NCBI GenBank assembly: GCA_949825045.1
Contig: OX463808.1
Span: forward strand, 27,155,674-27,219,673
Source: Argyresthia goedartella
Lineage: Eukaryota; Arthropoda; Insecta; Lepidoptera; Argyresthiidae
DNA: 64,000 nt
Direction: 5' to 3'
The notes under the pieces are model-generated. The model did not search any database, was not told the DNA's origin, and worked only from the letters and a program-made list of their open reading frames with translations. The stretch's first letter is position 1. Each line of letters starts with the position of its first letter. This document shows, piece by piece, positions 11,415 to 23,534 of this stretch. A program made the translations under genes and the position numbers.

Positions 11415-12150
11415 AGACAAGTTTGTGCGTATAGTAACTAAAAATTTAAATAATGAAACACCAACAATACCTTTGTTTCTTGTTTCTTGATATGAGCAAA
11501 ACTTTTGATTTTGTAAATCATTCCTTACTTTTAGAAAAACTAATTCTTTCGGAATTCGAGGCGTACCGTTGAACTGGCTAAGAAGTTTTTTTTGCGAATA
11601 GAACAATTTACGGAAATAAGCAAAATCCACGAAAAAAACAGCATCGTTACAAGGCAAATTTATAGATCCCTTTAGGACAAATAACTAAAGTGTACCACAA
11701 GAGAGTACTGGGACCATTACTGTTCGTGTAATAATTATGTCAATGATCTTCCAAAATACACCTCGCATAACTGCCTGAAATTTGCTGACGACACCACGCT
11801 AAAAATACAATGTAAAAACAAGAAAGCTTTGAAAATGTTATTTATACTGCGCTTGGAGATATGATTAAATAGGAGAAACCTACAATTTACAAATTAATAT
11901 TAATAAAACCAAACGTATTTAATTTCTCTCATATAATTCGAATGAATTTCCTATTCCTCTTACTTATAAAATGAAAAAAAAAACTGAAGTAGACAATTAA
12001 AATCTTTAGGCATTATGCCTAAATTGGCTAAATTTGATGAAAGCTGTAAACCACTTTAAAAAAAACATAATATTTTACCCCTTCCATGTGCCTACATGAG
12101 AGATGTTTGTGTTTTTGTTGCTTCTCATCGTGAAATCTGGAAATCAGAGA
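11415..12150 (+). pseudogene. Non-LTR RT fragment, second copy (A2)
   Basis: Closer to the A1 version than to its neighbour. D-M-S-K-T-F-D lies near 11490-11512 and FADD at 11781-11792 with both catalytic Asp codons kept. A deletion removes the S-Y-G-L-V-L-W region, leaving the last C-terminal part (S-C-K-P-L-like, then L-P-L-P-C near 12040-12090). The frame is broken by stops. Confidence 0.7.
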
Positions 12151-12170
12151 TGAAGGGCGGCAAAGACGAA

Positions 12171-14382
12171 CAAGAGCAAACTATATGAACTTACTATATC
12201 AACCACCTGGACTTAAGGACAAATAATATTTAAATTATACAAATATATCGCCTTTACTATTTTACCACTTGAAATCTAATAATCTAATAACTATTATGAT
12301 TTTGCATGCTTGCATGCTGAAAACGCTGCAAATATTTCAATGTTAAGATCCTATAATTTACTGTTCTCTTGCATATAAAGTTAATTTTATTTAATTTAAT
12401 TTCACTAGTAACTTTTTTTTTGCTGTGCAATGTTGCAAACGAAGTCATCAATTTATCGTAGCAATGTTTTGAAAAAAGAACACTTGTGTCGTCTTAACTA
12501 AATATTCACGATAACGCAGAAATTTAAAAAAAAAACGTAAAAAAGGGATGTCCACGAAAAGGCTAGCACTAACAATGTAAAAAGGGGATATTCATTAAAA
12601 ACTTTAAACTGACGATTACATGCAACTTTCACTGAGGTCATGTTAGGCATTTGAGGCAGGGCGACCTTCAGTGTTGCTGTGACGTATGACTTTTGGGTCA
12701 ACGAATACTATTAGGTATTAAATTAAAATGGTTAAACGCTATTATAGAACGACTTATAATTCTAAGCAATAGGCTCCTGGAAGTACGAATGTTTGCAGAG
12801 TAATTTGTCCAGTTGAAATGTTTATTTTACCCCTCCTGTACTTATTTGCACTGATTTTATAAGCGGATCATAAGTTATTTTCAATTATTCTGGATTACCG
12901 ACTTTGTGATACACGGAGAGAAACCACTCTTGATTTTTGAAGAGGTATAGATATATAACTACATAATTCTGAACAAGGATTTGTTAGAAATCTCAGAAGT
13001 GGCTAAGCATATTTATGTCTTGTGATACCATTTACGTTGAAAGCAGCCGATTTCCAAGTCAATAAGACCGCGTGTATGTGGTACAAGTATGTCAACGGAA
13101 ATCTATGAAATCTGTCATGTTTATAATGGATAGGCAATGTATAGAATACCTAAAATTGGTAAGAAACGTTTATTTATTTTTTTACACTTTTCCTAGGCAA
13201 TTAAATTACGATGTCTAAAGAGCATAAAACCTCTTTTAGATACCTAAAGTTGCAAGTACCTAAAAGGTCGCTTTCTCGTGAACACCCTATAAAACGTATG
13301 CCAATGGATCGAGAATAAAATTAAGTACAACAAATATTCTCTAACAAAATATCGTATAGTCTGCTTTCTGAGATATACTATGTACTCTTATTTTAGGTAT
13401 ACAGGTTACTTTGTAAGAAACAGCTGATATTTATTCGCGTACAGATGAATCATGTTAAGCTACTCATATACTATATAGATATGCTTGGACTTGTGAAATT
13501 ATCTACATGTTATGTCTCAATTTGATGCGTGGATGGAATAAACCGACCCTACATGGCAATCTGATTTAGGGCTGGCCTGAGATAGAGAACAGACCGTCTC
13601 TTTTCTTAGTACGTACCTACTGTAGTGATAAAATAAGTAAGAACATTCACTGATAAAACACGTATAATTTATTTTAATAATAAAATTCAAGAGTTTATAA
13701 CAAAATAATGAATGACAACCGTACTCAAGACCGAAAATTAAACCAGAAAAGAGATCACAAACTGAACTTGTCTATGTTGCAAAAGAATACCGAAATTGCT
13801 GGTTCGTTCAAAATGACATCGATACCTTCGTAACGCGCTTTTGACGTTGTTTGCGCACTTTGACCAGGACACGACGTGAAAATGAAATGATTATATGAGG
13901 AGGATATGAAGTGCGTATGAAATGGACGAGGGGTTATATGAATGATTGCCCAAAAGTATGCCGAAAATATATTTGAAATGCCTTTAGGAATTTAGATGAT
14001 GTAATGATGAACAGACGACATAATCCTGTTCAAAGATTTAAAGTTGTCGAAAGAGTGAAGCCGAGCTATGAAACGAAATTTAAATTAAAATACATACGAC
14101 AGTTCAAATAAACAAAAATATGGATTGGGTCAAAAAATACGGGATTTCCTGATGCGGCGTCCAACTTCCTCGTTCACGTACGCCTGATGCCTGCCTGCGT
14201 CTGCCTGCTCCAAAGCACGCCTTGATGAGGACTACGCGTCCGCGGTGTCGGTTTTAAAAATTTGGGTTATGGCTCGATGCGCAGCTCTCCACCAAAAGCT
14301 TCAAATAAGATAAAATGATAAGTACCACAATAACGCTAACACGACCAAAATGCCACCACGGAATATAAACAACAAATACATA
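12171..14382. other. Anonymous stretch, RT remnant to pogo-like element (A2)
   Basis: Apart from the 177 bp segment no feature is supported. The type 1 palindrome is reduced to a single arm near 12742. Two private deletions (near 13563 and 13973) separate A2 from types 1 and 3. Confidence 0.55.
13236..13412. repeat. 177 bp segment present in types 2 and 3, absent from type 1 (A2)
   Basis: Relative to type 1 (CCTCTTGTAAG at 3461-3471) these units carry 177 extra bases. Inside both ends lies a short inverted pair ATACCTAAA / TTTAGGTAT, and TACCTAAA is repeated directly near the left end. It may be a tiny inverted-repeat element, or type 1 may have lost it. No clear target duplication beyond TT. 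Confidence 0.55.
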
Positions 14383-14958
14383 CCGTAAAGTCGTATTACT
14401 TTGCGTCAATTTTTTTCATCTTTTTCTCTGAATATATTTTATCCTTTCAGCTTATTATTTGTTTTAATGAACTCAGTGTATAGAAGGGGATATAATGAAA
14501 GGCTAGGAATGAAAAAAGTCATCAAAGTACAGTTTTATTTTTTTTGCAAAGTTTGGGCCAAAATTTGACTTCGGAGATGTATACTTTGGCCGTCTGCTTA
14601 TGTTGTACCTTAATTGCTTGACTTAACGACATGGATTAAAGTAATCACATTTAAGTTGTTCTGTAGAAAAAGAGCCATTGTACACAGGAAAAAAATCAAC
14701 TTTTATTAAATTCTTCGAAATTTTTCAATAAAAACAAACAATTAAACATTTATGGCTTCCTTCAAAGTGCTAACTTCTTGGATAATAACAAATTATAGCT
14801 TTTCTTAGAACATATAACTTACTTAAGGGTAAATATTATAAGTAACCATATATTATGCCACAGGATAATTTTAATTCTTCATACATCTAGTAAATCTCTT
14901 CTAGTCTTTTTAATATTTCTTATAGGAATCAACTTAACTACTGCACGAAAGCAGTATT

Positions 14959-16851
14959 TTACTTAGCTTCATCAATTTCAGTTACAGAAAAGCAGCCCTT
15001 TTCCATAAATTTAGGCGGTTTTATTTTCATTTCGATGTCTTCCCAAGAGTACAACTGTTCATCTTTTATAAGAGGCCACCTCCAGAACTTTTCTCCTTTT
15101 TTCATTGCACCTACCATAACACCCTCTTCATTTAAGGAAAGTAATTTTCCCGGATACAGCAGATTTTTCCATTTGACTAGGACATGATCATCCACTTGAA
15201 GAATATCTTTCAGGTTTGACTCGGGTCTCAATTTTGACATCGACACGATTGAAAGATCGTCTTCATAAATGAAGTCCACAAAGTCCACTTTGGTTTCATT
15301 ATTCTTTGGGCTGATCGGAAACTCCCATGTTATTTCTTAATTATCTAGCATAAACTCGTCGTCAGGCAAATCTTCTGTAGATGAAACGTCACTCATATTG
15401 GAGCTGCAACTAGTTGTAGAATCCTTTGAAATTGTCGTCGTTGCAATGCTTGGGTCTTTTTTTTTCTCGTCTTTTTCGTGACAGTCACACCGGACGGATG
15501 GACCTGCTTCAGCAATATCTTGCGCTATAATTGAACGGCCAGCAGGTACGTTTAGTTTTCTTTTTCTTACAGTATTTGTTTGGGAAGTTGTATCATTTCT
15601 TGCTTGCTGCAGTTTTTGCATAAACGAATCAGCGATTAAATCCAGATGCAAGATGCGATCCTATCGAGGCAACCTATTTATTTGTATGGCTTTGTCAATC
15701 GGATATATTCCAGTTTTTTCGAAACCGGTAATTATGTTTTCCTTTGTTGCATTCATGTTATTTAATGCTTGCCTGAGTATATCAGGGAATTTATCCTTTG
15801 GCAGCGTTGGAAGTTTTCGACCCTCTTGACTCTGCTTCCAAGTTAGCAAAGCCTGCCGCCATTTAATCTTCAACGGCCTGAAGTATGCCACATCCAATGG
15901 CTGTAGAATGTGTGCCGCGTTGGGAAGCAAACATATAAAAGCCATATTGTTGTCCTCGCATTCTTTGAGTACACTTTGGTTTATATGGGATGAAAGGTTA
16001 TCACCTATCACAACTTTTCGTCCTTCCTGCCGTTTCAATATTGGCAATAAGTGATTGACAAACCAATCCTCGAATGTAACAGCGTCCATCCAACCACTTT
16101 TTGTCCTGTTATGTCGGGCTCCAGATGGACCGTTTTCAGTCCATGTAGTCCATAAGTGATCTGCTTTATATATGACGTATGGCGCAATGGAATCTCCAGC
16201 AGCATTGCCACAAACTATGACGGAGTAGCTGAGTTTTGAAGAGTTAATTATTGACTCTGGGTACTTACTTCCGCGACGACAAATCACCCTTTTCTTTCCG
16301 GGGTCGTCAGTCAGGTTGGTTTCGTCGTAATTGTACAGGTTCTCAGGAGGAACATTCTCTAACTCTGGTTTTATATTGTCAATGAAATCTTCTATAACGG
16401 TCTCTGAAACTTGGGCACGCACTTTCTTGATATTATTTGCAAACCGCTGGGAAAGTTCTGGATGACGATGCATGAAGCACCTGAGTCACTCCTTACCGGG
16501 GAAGTTGTTTTTGAATTGACGTACTTCTCTTCCTTGCGACATAAGATGGTCTCTTATAATGAATGTTAAGTCGATACTCGTAAGAGGAAAACCGAACTCT
16601 GCTAAAGCTATGATGTGGGCAACAAAGGCCTGTTCCTCTTCCTCTGTGAATATAGTAGGACGGCGTGGCTTGTTAGGATGAACGTTTTTCAGCTTATTCT
16701 TGATAGTACTACGTGCTATTTGATACTGTTCTGCAGCAGCTCTCTGAGTGAGTTGTTTAGATCTGACCTTATTTAAACATTCCTCCAATTTCTCCGGTGA
16801 GTAGTCCGCATAGTGGCGGCTCCCTGGCTTCCTCTTATATCTAGAAGGCAT
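14959..16851 (-). pseudogene. Pogo-like (CENP-B/jerky-type, DDE_1) transposase with three in-frame stops
   Basis: A single uninterrupted frame of 630 codons runs from ATG 16851 to the stop at 14959, broken only by TGA (codon 122, 16488-16486), TAG (codon 397, 15663-15661) and TAA (codon 505, 15339-15337). An N-terminal psq-type helix-turn-helix (about residues 17-55, with L-T-Q-R-A-A-A-E-Q-Y) would bind the terminal repeats. The DDE_1 core has D176 (Y-D-E-T-N-L), D284 (G-D-N-L-S-S-H) and D320 (L-Q-P-L-D), a DD35D spacing. A C-terminal part (D-D-H-V-L-V-K-W; I-K-P-P-K) is typical of insect pogo-like proteins. The TGA sits where the family usually has Trp (G-K-x-W). Catalytic residues are all kept; no frameshift. 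Confidence 0.87.
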
Positions 16852-17335
16852 GACACGCGATTTTCTAGTGGTAATCCTGCAATTAAGAGAAGACCACATC
16901 ATTAAAGGTTAGTTGCTTAATTAGGTTAGGGCTATTTGGCCCTGGACCAAATTTAAACCAAAACCCCGTTCAAAGTAATTCCTCCGTTTCAATTCAATAT
17001 AACTAATAAAAAAATGAACTGATCTACATGATTTCACTAGCCACATAGTCCCGAATGTATTCTACACACTACATAACACAAGTTAGATCTCAAACTTACC
17101 TAATTGTTCCTGTTCAGATAGAAGTTTGCACATTAAATATTCAGTGAAAAAGTAACAGGTTGAAACCTGACTCCAAATGAACAATAAACGTTTCGATTGC
17201 GAGCATGAATCACTGTCTTACCAATATATTTAGATACCATCTACCGGGTGACCTATGAACTTTTGCGCCATCTGCTATGAAAATGTACGGGAATGCGGGA
17301 GGTTCAAACTTTTTGTTGGTCATGGGCCAAAGTTA

Positions 17336-17350
17336 CCCCCCCCCCCCCCC
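17336..17350. repeat. Poly-C tract (15 C)
   Basis: Homopolymer inside the right end of the pogo-like element. It is 15 C in A2 and B2 (58831-58845) and 16 C in A3 (29470-29485), the kind of length change expected from replication slippage or sequencing error. Confidence 0.85.
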
Positions 17351-17377
17351 GGGCTAAAGTAATACGACTCTACGGTA

Positions 17378-18416
17378 CCCAGATCGCTTCCAACGTCTGG
17401 CCTTTGAGTTCAGATGAAATATTGGGGAAACGCCAGCAATATTTTAGGCCGGCATCAATTCTTGCCCAATGACAATTCTTCTTGCGTCAAGGCTGCCCAA
17501 AACACATTACACGACAACTCCCAACGCGAACAAAACTGGCCAAACGAAAAAAATGTGCATCAAAATGCCTTCGACTCGAACAGCTCAATGAAAATGATTT
17601 TTTCCAGTCCTGCCAAAACTGAAAACTACCAATAAGAATCTAGAACAATTCGAATTTTCAATTTCGCATAAACTTATAAAACATCAGCCAGCCTGTATCC
17701 CAATAAAATAAAAATAAAAATTTGCATTACAAAGGAGTATTAAAACGACGTCTGCGAGTTCACGCTGCACTACATACGTACGCATGGGTGAGAATATGTA
17801 AATTTTGATTTCACACGACAAATTACGAGTCTTACGCATATTTTACGTCTACGCTTTCAATTCTTATGGGCGAGAATTGGCTTCTGGTCTTCTATTCGGT
17901 GGGGCTACCGGCTAAAATGAGACAGTCACATGCCTTTAAAACCCGTCGAGTTAAGTGGCATCTCTCTGTAATGTGAATGCGCTGAACGGTGCTGCCTATC
18001 CAACTCGACGTGATACTGATTTGTATTCGACTCGTATAACCTAGTCAAGTTAAGTAGGTGGCACCTCCCAGCGCATCATATTACTGTGAAAATCAGTATA
18101 TTTGCTGTGCAAATCAGTATCATTGATGTGTAGTTTAATATTTCCCCATTTCAATTTGCTTTACAAGAGAAGTAACTACAAAAACAGTATCATTAAAATA
18201 AATATATTAATTTTGAATGATTTATTAACTGTTTTTGTTTTATATTTTTTACAATCTGATTTTTATGAAAAATAACCAAAATTGGTATAGAATTTGGTGG
18301 TATAGAATTACCTTTTTTCGGGTTCCAATGTATTTATGTCACAGCCTGTATACTTAAAATAGAATAAGGTATGTTCAGTATTGTTCAGCCAAGGAAAGGA
18401 AAGATTTAAATCAAGA
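17378..18416. other. Anonymous stretch with type 2/3-specific segment (A2)
   Basis: No gene supported; the open frame at 17414-17635 has no motif. Bases 17790-18095 (GC-richer, with CGTCGAGTTAAGTGGC and related CAACTCGACG/AGTCAAGTTAAGTAGG words) have no counterpart in type 1, which carries a different segment at the same place between shared flanks. Confidence 0.55.
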
Positions 18417-18426
18417 CTTTAAAATA

Positions 18427-18710
18427 AAATTAATAATTTATGTAGCCTAATGGGCTAATATCCCCACTGAGGGGCACATGCCTTTATCCAGACACGAGTA
18501 AGATTAAGCCATACTCCACCACTCTAGCTCAGTGCGGGTTGGTGGAGGGGTTTACGACCACTACCACTACATCTTAACGTGTCATCCGAAACACTGAACG
18601 TCCGACAATGTACTTTATAAAAAGTAATTATCTCATTGGTACATGGTCAGGGATTGAACCAGCATCTCCTGTATGAGGACCAAGCGTGAAACTCATTAGA
18701 CCACGGAGCT
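18427..18710 (-). mobile_element. tRNA-derived SINE (A2)
   Basis: Same insertion as in A1, inherited with the unit. The right copy of the target duplication has decayed to CTTCAAAATA. A and B boxes are intact on the minus strand. Confidence 0.72.
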
Positions 18711-18836
18711 CTTCAAAATATACTATTAATTAATAACTCTTTAAAATAATCGTTGAAATATAATTTTATTAGAGAAAAACTATTAATTTACTAATATATT
18801 CTCAAATAAGCGACTATTTACGACATTTTATTATGG

Positions 18837-18867
18837 AATATTTGTATGTTTATTACATACAAATATT
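18837..18867. repeat. 12 bp-arm palindrome upstream of mariner (A2)
   Basis: Identical arms and loop to 5856-5886. Confidence 0.8.
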
Positions 18868-18874
18868 ATATATA

Positions 18875-20185
18875 CACAGTCAGGTCATAAGTTCTGTCAC
18901 ACAATAAAAACTTTTGAATTTAGAACGCTGGCCACAAAAAAGTTTATTGAATTCGAATTTCGAATTTTTCATGAAAATAAAAATGTGTACTTTTTGGAAT
19001 TTTCCTCATTTTTAAATATGGAGTGGACACTCAAAGAAGACCGTGTCGCAGTTATTGCGTTGCATCGTTACGGTTACGCACCAATTCAGATTTTCGACTT
19101 ACTGTAAATTTTGAATATAACCAAAAGATTCGTTTATCGTACCATAAAACGATACAATGAAGACTCTAGTGTAGATGACAGGTCAAGAAGTGGTCGCCCT
19201 CGCTCTGTTAGGACTCCAGCAGTGATAAAAGCTGTGAAGGCGCGAATTCAAAGAAATCCCATACGTAAGCAGAAACTGTTGGCCCTTCAGATGGGGTTAA
19301 GCAGGACCACGGTGAAAAGGGTGTTAAATGAAGACTTAGGGCTTAGGGCATATCGAAGAAAAGCAGGACATCGTTTGGACGCTCGTTTAATGGACCTGAG
19401 ACTGAAGAGATGCCGCGCTTTGTTGAAGCGGTACGCGGGAAAATAGCATCGGGAAATTCTTTTTTCGGATGAAAAAATTTTCACCGTGGAAGAGAGCTAC
19501 AACAAACAAAATGATAAGTTGTACGCACACAGCAGTGAAGAAGCGAGCAACCGTATTCCGCGTGTCCAACGAGGTCATTTTCCACCCTCGCTCATGGTTT
19601 GGTTGGGAGTCTCTTATTGGGGCTTAACTGAGGTACATTTTTGTGAGAAAGGCGTAAAAACGAATGCAGTTGTGTATCAAAATACAGTCCTCAAGAACCT
19701 TGTGGAACCTGTTTCTCATACCATGTTACAATAACAGGCACTGGGTATTCCAACAAGATTCTGCGCCAGCTCATAGAGCGAAAAGCACACAAGACTGGCT
19801 GGCGGCGCGTGAAATCGACTTCATCCGGCACGAAGATTGGCCCTCCTCCAGTCCAGATTTGAGTCAGTTAGATTACAAGATATGGCAACACTTGGAGGAA
19901 AAGGCCCGCTCAAAGCCTCATCCTGATTTGGATTCACTCAGCTTGGCGCTTGATTAAGGCAGCCGCCGATATTGACATGGACCTCGTTCGTGCTGCGATA
20001 GACGACTGGCCGCGCAGAATAAAGGCCTATATTCAAAATCGCGGGGGTCATTTTGAATAAACTTTATTACCATAAGAATCTATGTTTTATTAAGTTCATT
20101 TTGCTATATAAATGTTTACATAAATAATAAACATGTCTAAATTATTTCATATTGCACATGTGACAGAACTTATGACCTGACTATG
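18875..20185 (+). mobile_element. Mariner DNA transposon (A2, 1,311 bp)
   Basis: Same insertion point as the A1 copy, with TA at 18873-18874 and 20186-20187 and intact terminal repeats. Because the flanks are homologous across units, this copy spread with the unit rather than by transposition. Confidence 0.9.
19018..20060 (+). pseudogene. Mariner DD37D transposase with two early stops (A2)
   Basis: Start ATG 19018. A TAA replaces Lys at 19105 (C-T-G-T-A-A after D-F-L-like residues) and a TAG at 19444-19446 follows A-G-K, just before the first catalytic motif F-S-D-E-K. The two-segment break after S-H-T-M-L-Q (TAA at 19732) puts Q-Q-D-S-A-P-A-H in a different frame, and an extra base near 19950 truncates the C-terminus at L-A-L-D. 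The third motif reads L-S-Q-L-D, with Gln in place of the Pro seen in A1 and in the inverted copy. Confidence 0.85.
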
Positions 20186-20187
20186 TA

Positions 20188-22119
20188 TACTCGTAATTAT
20201 TTTCACGAGCGATTCCCATACGTTTTTTCCACAAATAGCGACATTTTAAGTATTTGCAACTTTAGATATCGTAGGCTCCATACAAAAATGTTCGAACCCA
20301 TTTTAATAGGCAATGTCTGAATTTTGGGATGTCGAATAAAAAGATAATTTGTCTAATTTAATACATTACCAGGAGCCAAACTCAAAACTTAAATAATTGT
20401 AATTGTAATATATTCTACAAATTGACAGAGACAGCTTTGTAATGGATCATGTCGTGGTAAAAATGTGTGTACCACAAAAGCTAATAGAAATAAAAAATTA
20501 AATTGTAATAAGCTTCGTAATTGATTTTGAAAAACTGTTCCATAATGTTTCATTTGTTATTTACTAGTTCAATCATATTTCAGCTATAAATAAATGTTTA
20601 GTAAGAAATATTATACGTTTTAATTTTCAATTACAAATTTCGGCGAAAATGCTCTATTGTCAAGGACGTCACTTATATTAAGCTCCACACACCACATAAC
20701 ACCACACATAATTCGCCAAGGTAAAAACTTAAAAAAAACAACCACTATTTCTTCCACCCCGGTCGGGTTACGAATGTCGTCAAAATAAAGGTTACGAAAC
20801 CTGTCTGTCTGACAGTCCAGTCCACGCGTATTACACGAAATATAAACGAATATACGGTACTTATAGACAGAATTCATCTTACGACAATGACCTCAAGGCG
20901 CTACCTCGTCCGTGCAAAGGTCCCCGTTACTCCAGGCGGAAAGACCCGCAGTGTGAGAGGGACGGAAACGGGAAAAAATGAAAAAGCGTAGCGCTAAACC
21001 ACAGAAAAAATGTTTAAAAATAAACCACGCTATTTTGTAAAAAAAAATAAGGAGATTTTGCGAATACATAATATGTACATTTTGAACACAGTTCCACAAT
21101 GAAATTAGTTAGGATTTTAGAATTACAGGAAGAATTAAAACAATTTAGAGGTGTTTTTGTTATTAAATTCGATTGAGAAAATTTCATCCAATCGCGTTTC
21201 CCTTTAGTGAAAATCTTAAAAAAATACTCAATAAACGATAACCCAAAAATCAAATCTGTAGATGGTGGAGTAAATGGATTCGAAAAAACCTCATTTTTTT
21301 CGTGTCACCTTAACTACCGCTAAAGCAATTAAACGCAATTTCGTTTAACTGGATGACATCACAATTCCAGTATTTTTGCTTTAGAAATCAAATTACTGGA
21401 CCGATTTCTAATTTCCAAAAAATGAAACCAATCTGGATGGTCAACCTTTCAATTACAAAAATATATTTTTAAATTGGTTCGTAAAATATCAATTTTGAGG
21501 TATAAATTGTAATAAAATATCTAGTCTAGGCAATAAGGAGCTTTAATGTGATATTAGGCGCTCATTGGAAAATTATCATTTAAAAAAAAACCTTATTCGA
21601 AACTCGATGCAATCCGAATAAATGAATGCAGCATTATGTCTAGTCGTATGGTCATTGAAACCTTTTATAAAAAAATAACACTTTTCACTGTTTTGGCCAA
21701 TTACATTAGCTCCCAGATATTGGTCCTTATCGGCAAAACTACCGATTTATATAAACGAGTGTCGATGTGTCGCCATTCGGTATCGGTACCAGAATTCGAT
21801 ACTTAAATATCATCAATATCGATGTCAATGGTTCCTTACTGCGAAAACTTCTATATAATAATATAACTTCGCCATACTGACCCTTTCAAAGAGCCCACCC
21901 TATAGGCAGCTCGGAAAACCCCTCCTTGAGATACCGCTGTGAGAATAAGTTAAGAAAAATAATTCACGGTGATTTTTAAGAACCTTAAGCTGCTACGAGG
22001 TGATGCTAAGTTAGGAGAGAAGTATTGATGTTAAATGACAACTCATTTGACAGGAATTCTTTATTGTGTATCTCTGGATTTTCTTTCATACAAAACAAAT
22101 ATAATGGTCGTTTACATTC
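20188..22119. other. Anonymous 1.9 kb unit tail (A2)
   Basis: Nearly identical to 7206-9137, with about nine substitutions seen (for example CTGCAAAAAC to CTGCGAAAAC near 21843). No gene supported. Confidence 0.55.
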
Positions 22120-23381
22120 AGGACTCATCTTCTATAATATTTGTATCTATTTATTTTTTGTAATTATTAAAAATATATAATAAATATCATCATATTACTC
22201 TCCTAGGTACAGGTACAAAACATATATTTGGCCTCTATATTAATTAATTACATTATTAAGACGTGTAAACTACGATAATGAGTAATTCCAAAATGACTGG
22301 TAACCACACCATTAGTAACAGATTAAGCGTTGATATGCGATAGTTGGATACGAGTATGTGGACCAGTAAGACTTCGGTAAATTTTACTTATGTAACCATA
22401 GAGCTAAAATTTTTAGATATAAATTCTACTTAAATACTATTGGCGTCGATCAACTGTTTATCGTAACAATTGTTGAATAAGCAATAAAAATAAGATTTAA
22501 GAAATGCTAGAGCTTTTTTTCGAAAATAGTAGAAAACATACTAAATATTTCGATGATATGAGATGGCGTAAAGTAAAACTTGAATACTAAATAATTGTGT
22601 TTACGTAAAAGACTTAGATGAACCTCGAAATATATCCAATGGCTAACCACTTTCATAGTACATATTCTGAAATAAAGTTCTTTTGTCAGATGTTCTTAGT
22701 GTGATGTATTAGTGAAGCTTCTGAAACAATATAGGTGTAACAGAAAGGAGTAGTCATATTTTAGAGGTTAAAAGGGGACTATGAAACCCACTTCATCAGT
22801 CGCCATACATTTTAGGCCGGGCGGTCCGCTGATTCTTATAGAAAAGTAAAAAATTAAGTGGATGAGAATGATACCATGAAATATCGATCAAAGACTATGT
22901 AACAAGTAAAACATAGTATATAACTCATATATTTAAAAAAAATGTCGTTTTAAATTTGAGTGAGTGAGAGTCTGGATATTTGTTGCTATGGGTTACAGAG
23001 GGACCGGTGGCATCGGCAATACTGTGAGGTGGACGGTAATACTTTTAATTTCGAGTAATCTCATAACGGTGTTTTGACAATGTTCAAAAAAAACCTGAAA
23101 TATTTTTGAAATTCGGTCAGCTAAACAAAAGTCAGCCTGTATTGTTAAGACTGTAAAAAGTATTTTGTACTTGAGACGACATGCGCTTAATCATGAAAAC
23201 GGACATTCTTCGTGCAAGAATTAAACCCATTTATGTGCTGGACTTACTTTGGATATGAATTGTAATCGTGCGTCAATGTACAAATACTGTTCGTACAAAT
23301 AGAGTTCACTGAACTAGTAACATTAATAATTTTAAACTAAACGACATAATTTTCTCATCCTTATGATATTTGTTATATTTT
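22120..23381. other. AT-rich stretch with no gene (A3)
   Basis: Counterpart of 9138-10400 with scattered substitutions. Nothing coding is visible. Confidence 0.6.
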
Positions 23382-23534
23382 GAATGATTATTTTATAAAC
23401 CTGAAATCTCCACATAATACGATTTTGAATAATAATAATATCTCAATAAGTTATAACACAGAAACCAAATCGAAATACAATTTTCATAAGACCAGTTTCT
23501 TAAACAGAAATATATGACATTATTATGTCCCTAA

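Larger units (their letters stand above)
10401..12170. repeat. Tandem duplication of the RT fragment (A2, period 880 bp)
   Basis: GAATGATTATTTTATAAACC begins a segment at 10401 and again at 11281. The join (GGTCTGATTCTG/AATG) falls on the shared pentamer TTCTG, which in type 1 occurs both before the segment (1226-1230) and after GGTCTGG, consistent with microhomology-mediated duplication. The second copy lacks about 190 bp (replaced by TAAATTGGCTAAATTT near 12019) that the first copy retains. Confidence 0.85.
14383..17375 (-). mobile_element. Pogo/Tigger-like DNA transposon (A2, 2,993 bp)
   Basis: Terminal inverted repeats CCGTARAGTCGTATTACTTT (one mismatch) lie at 14383-14402 and 17375-17356. 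TA is duplicated at 14381-14382 and 17376-17377. The empty site ACA-TA-CCCAGATC in type 1 units proves insertion and gives exact boundaries. The element carries a transposase pseudogene on the minus strand. A 15-base C run (17336-17350) lies just inside the right terminal repeat. Confidence 0.92.
9138..22119. repeat. Tandem unit type 2, copy A2 (12,982 bp)
   Basis: Fullest simple unit: doubled reverse-transcriptase fragment, 177 bp extra segment, complete 2,993 bp pogo-like element, SINE and mariner. Small private deletions mark it, for example loss of TTGCCAA near 13563 and of the ACGGTGGCGTGC stretch near 13973, both present in types 1 and 3. It is the same length as its copy at 50633-63614. 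Confidence 0.92.
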
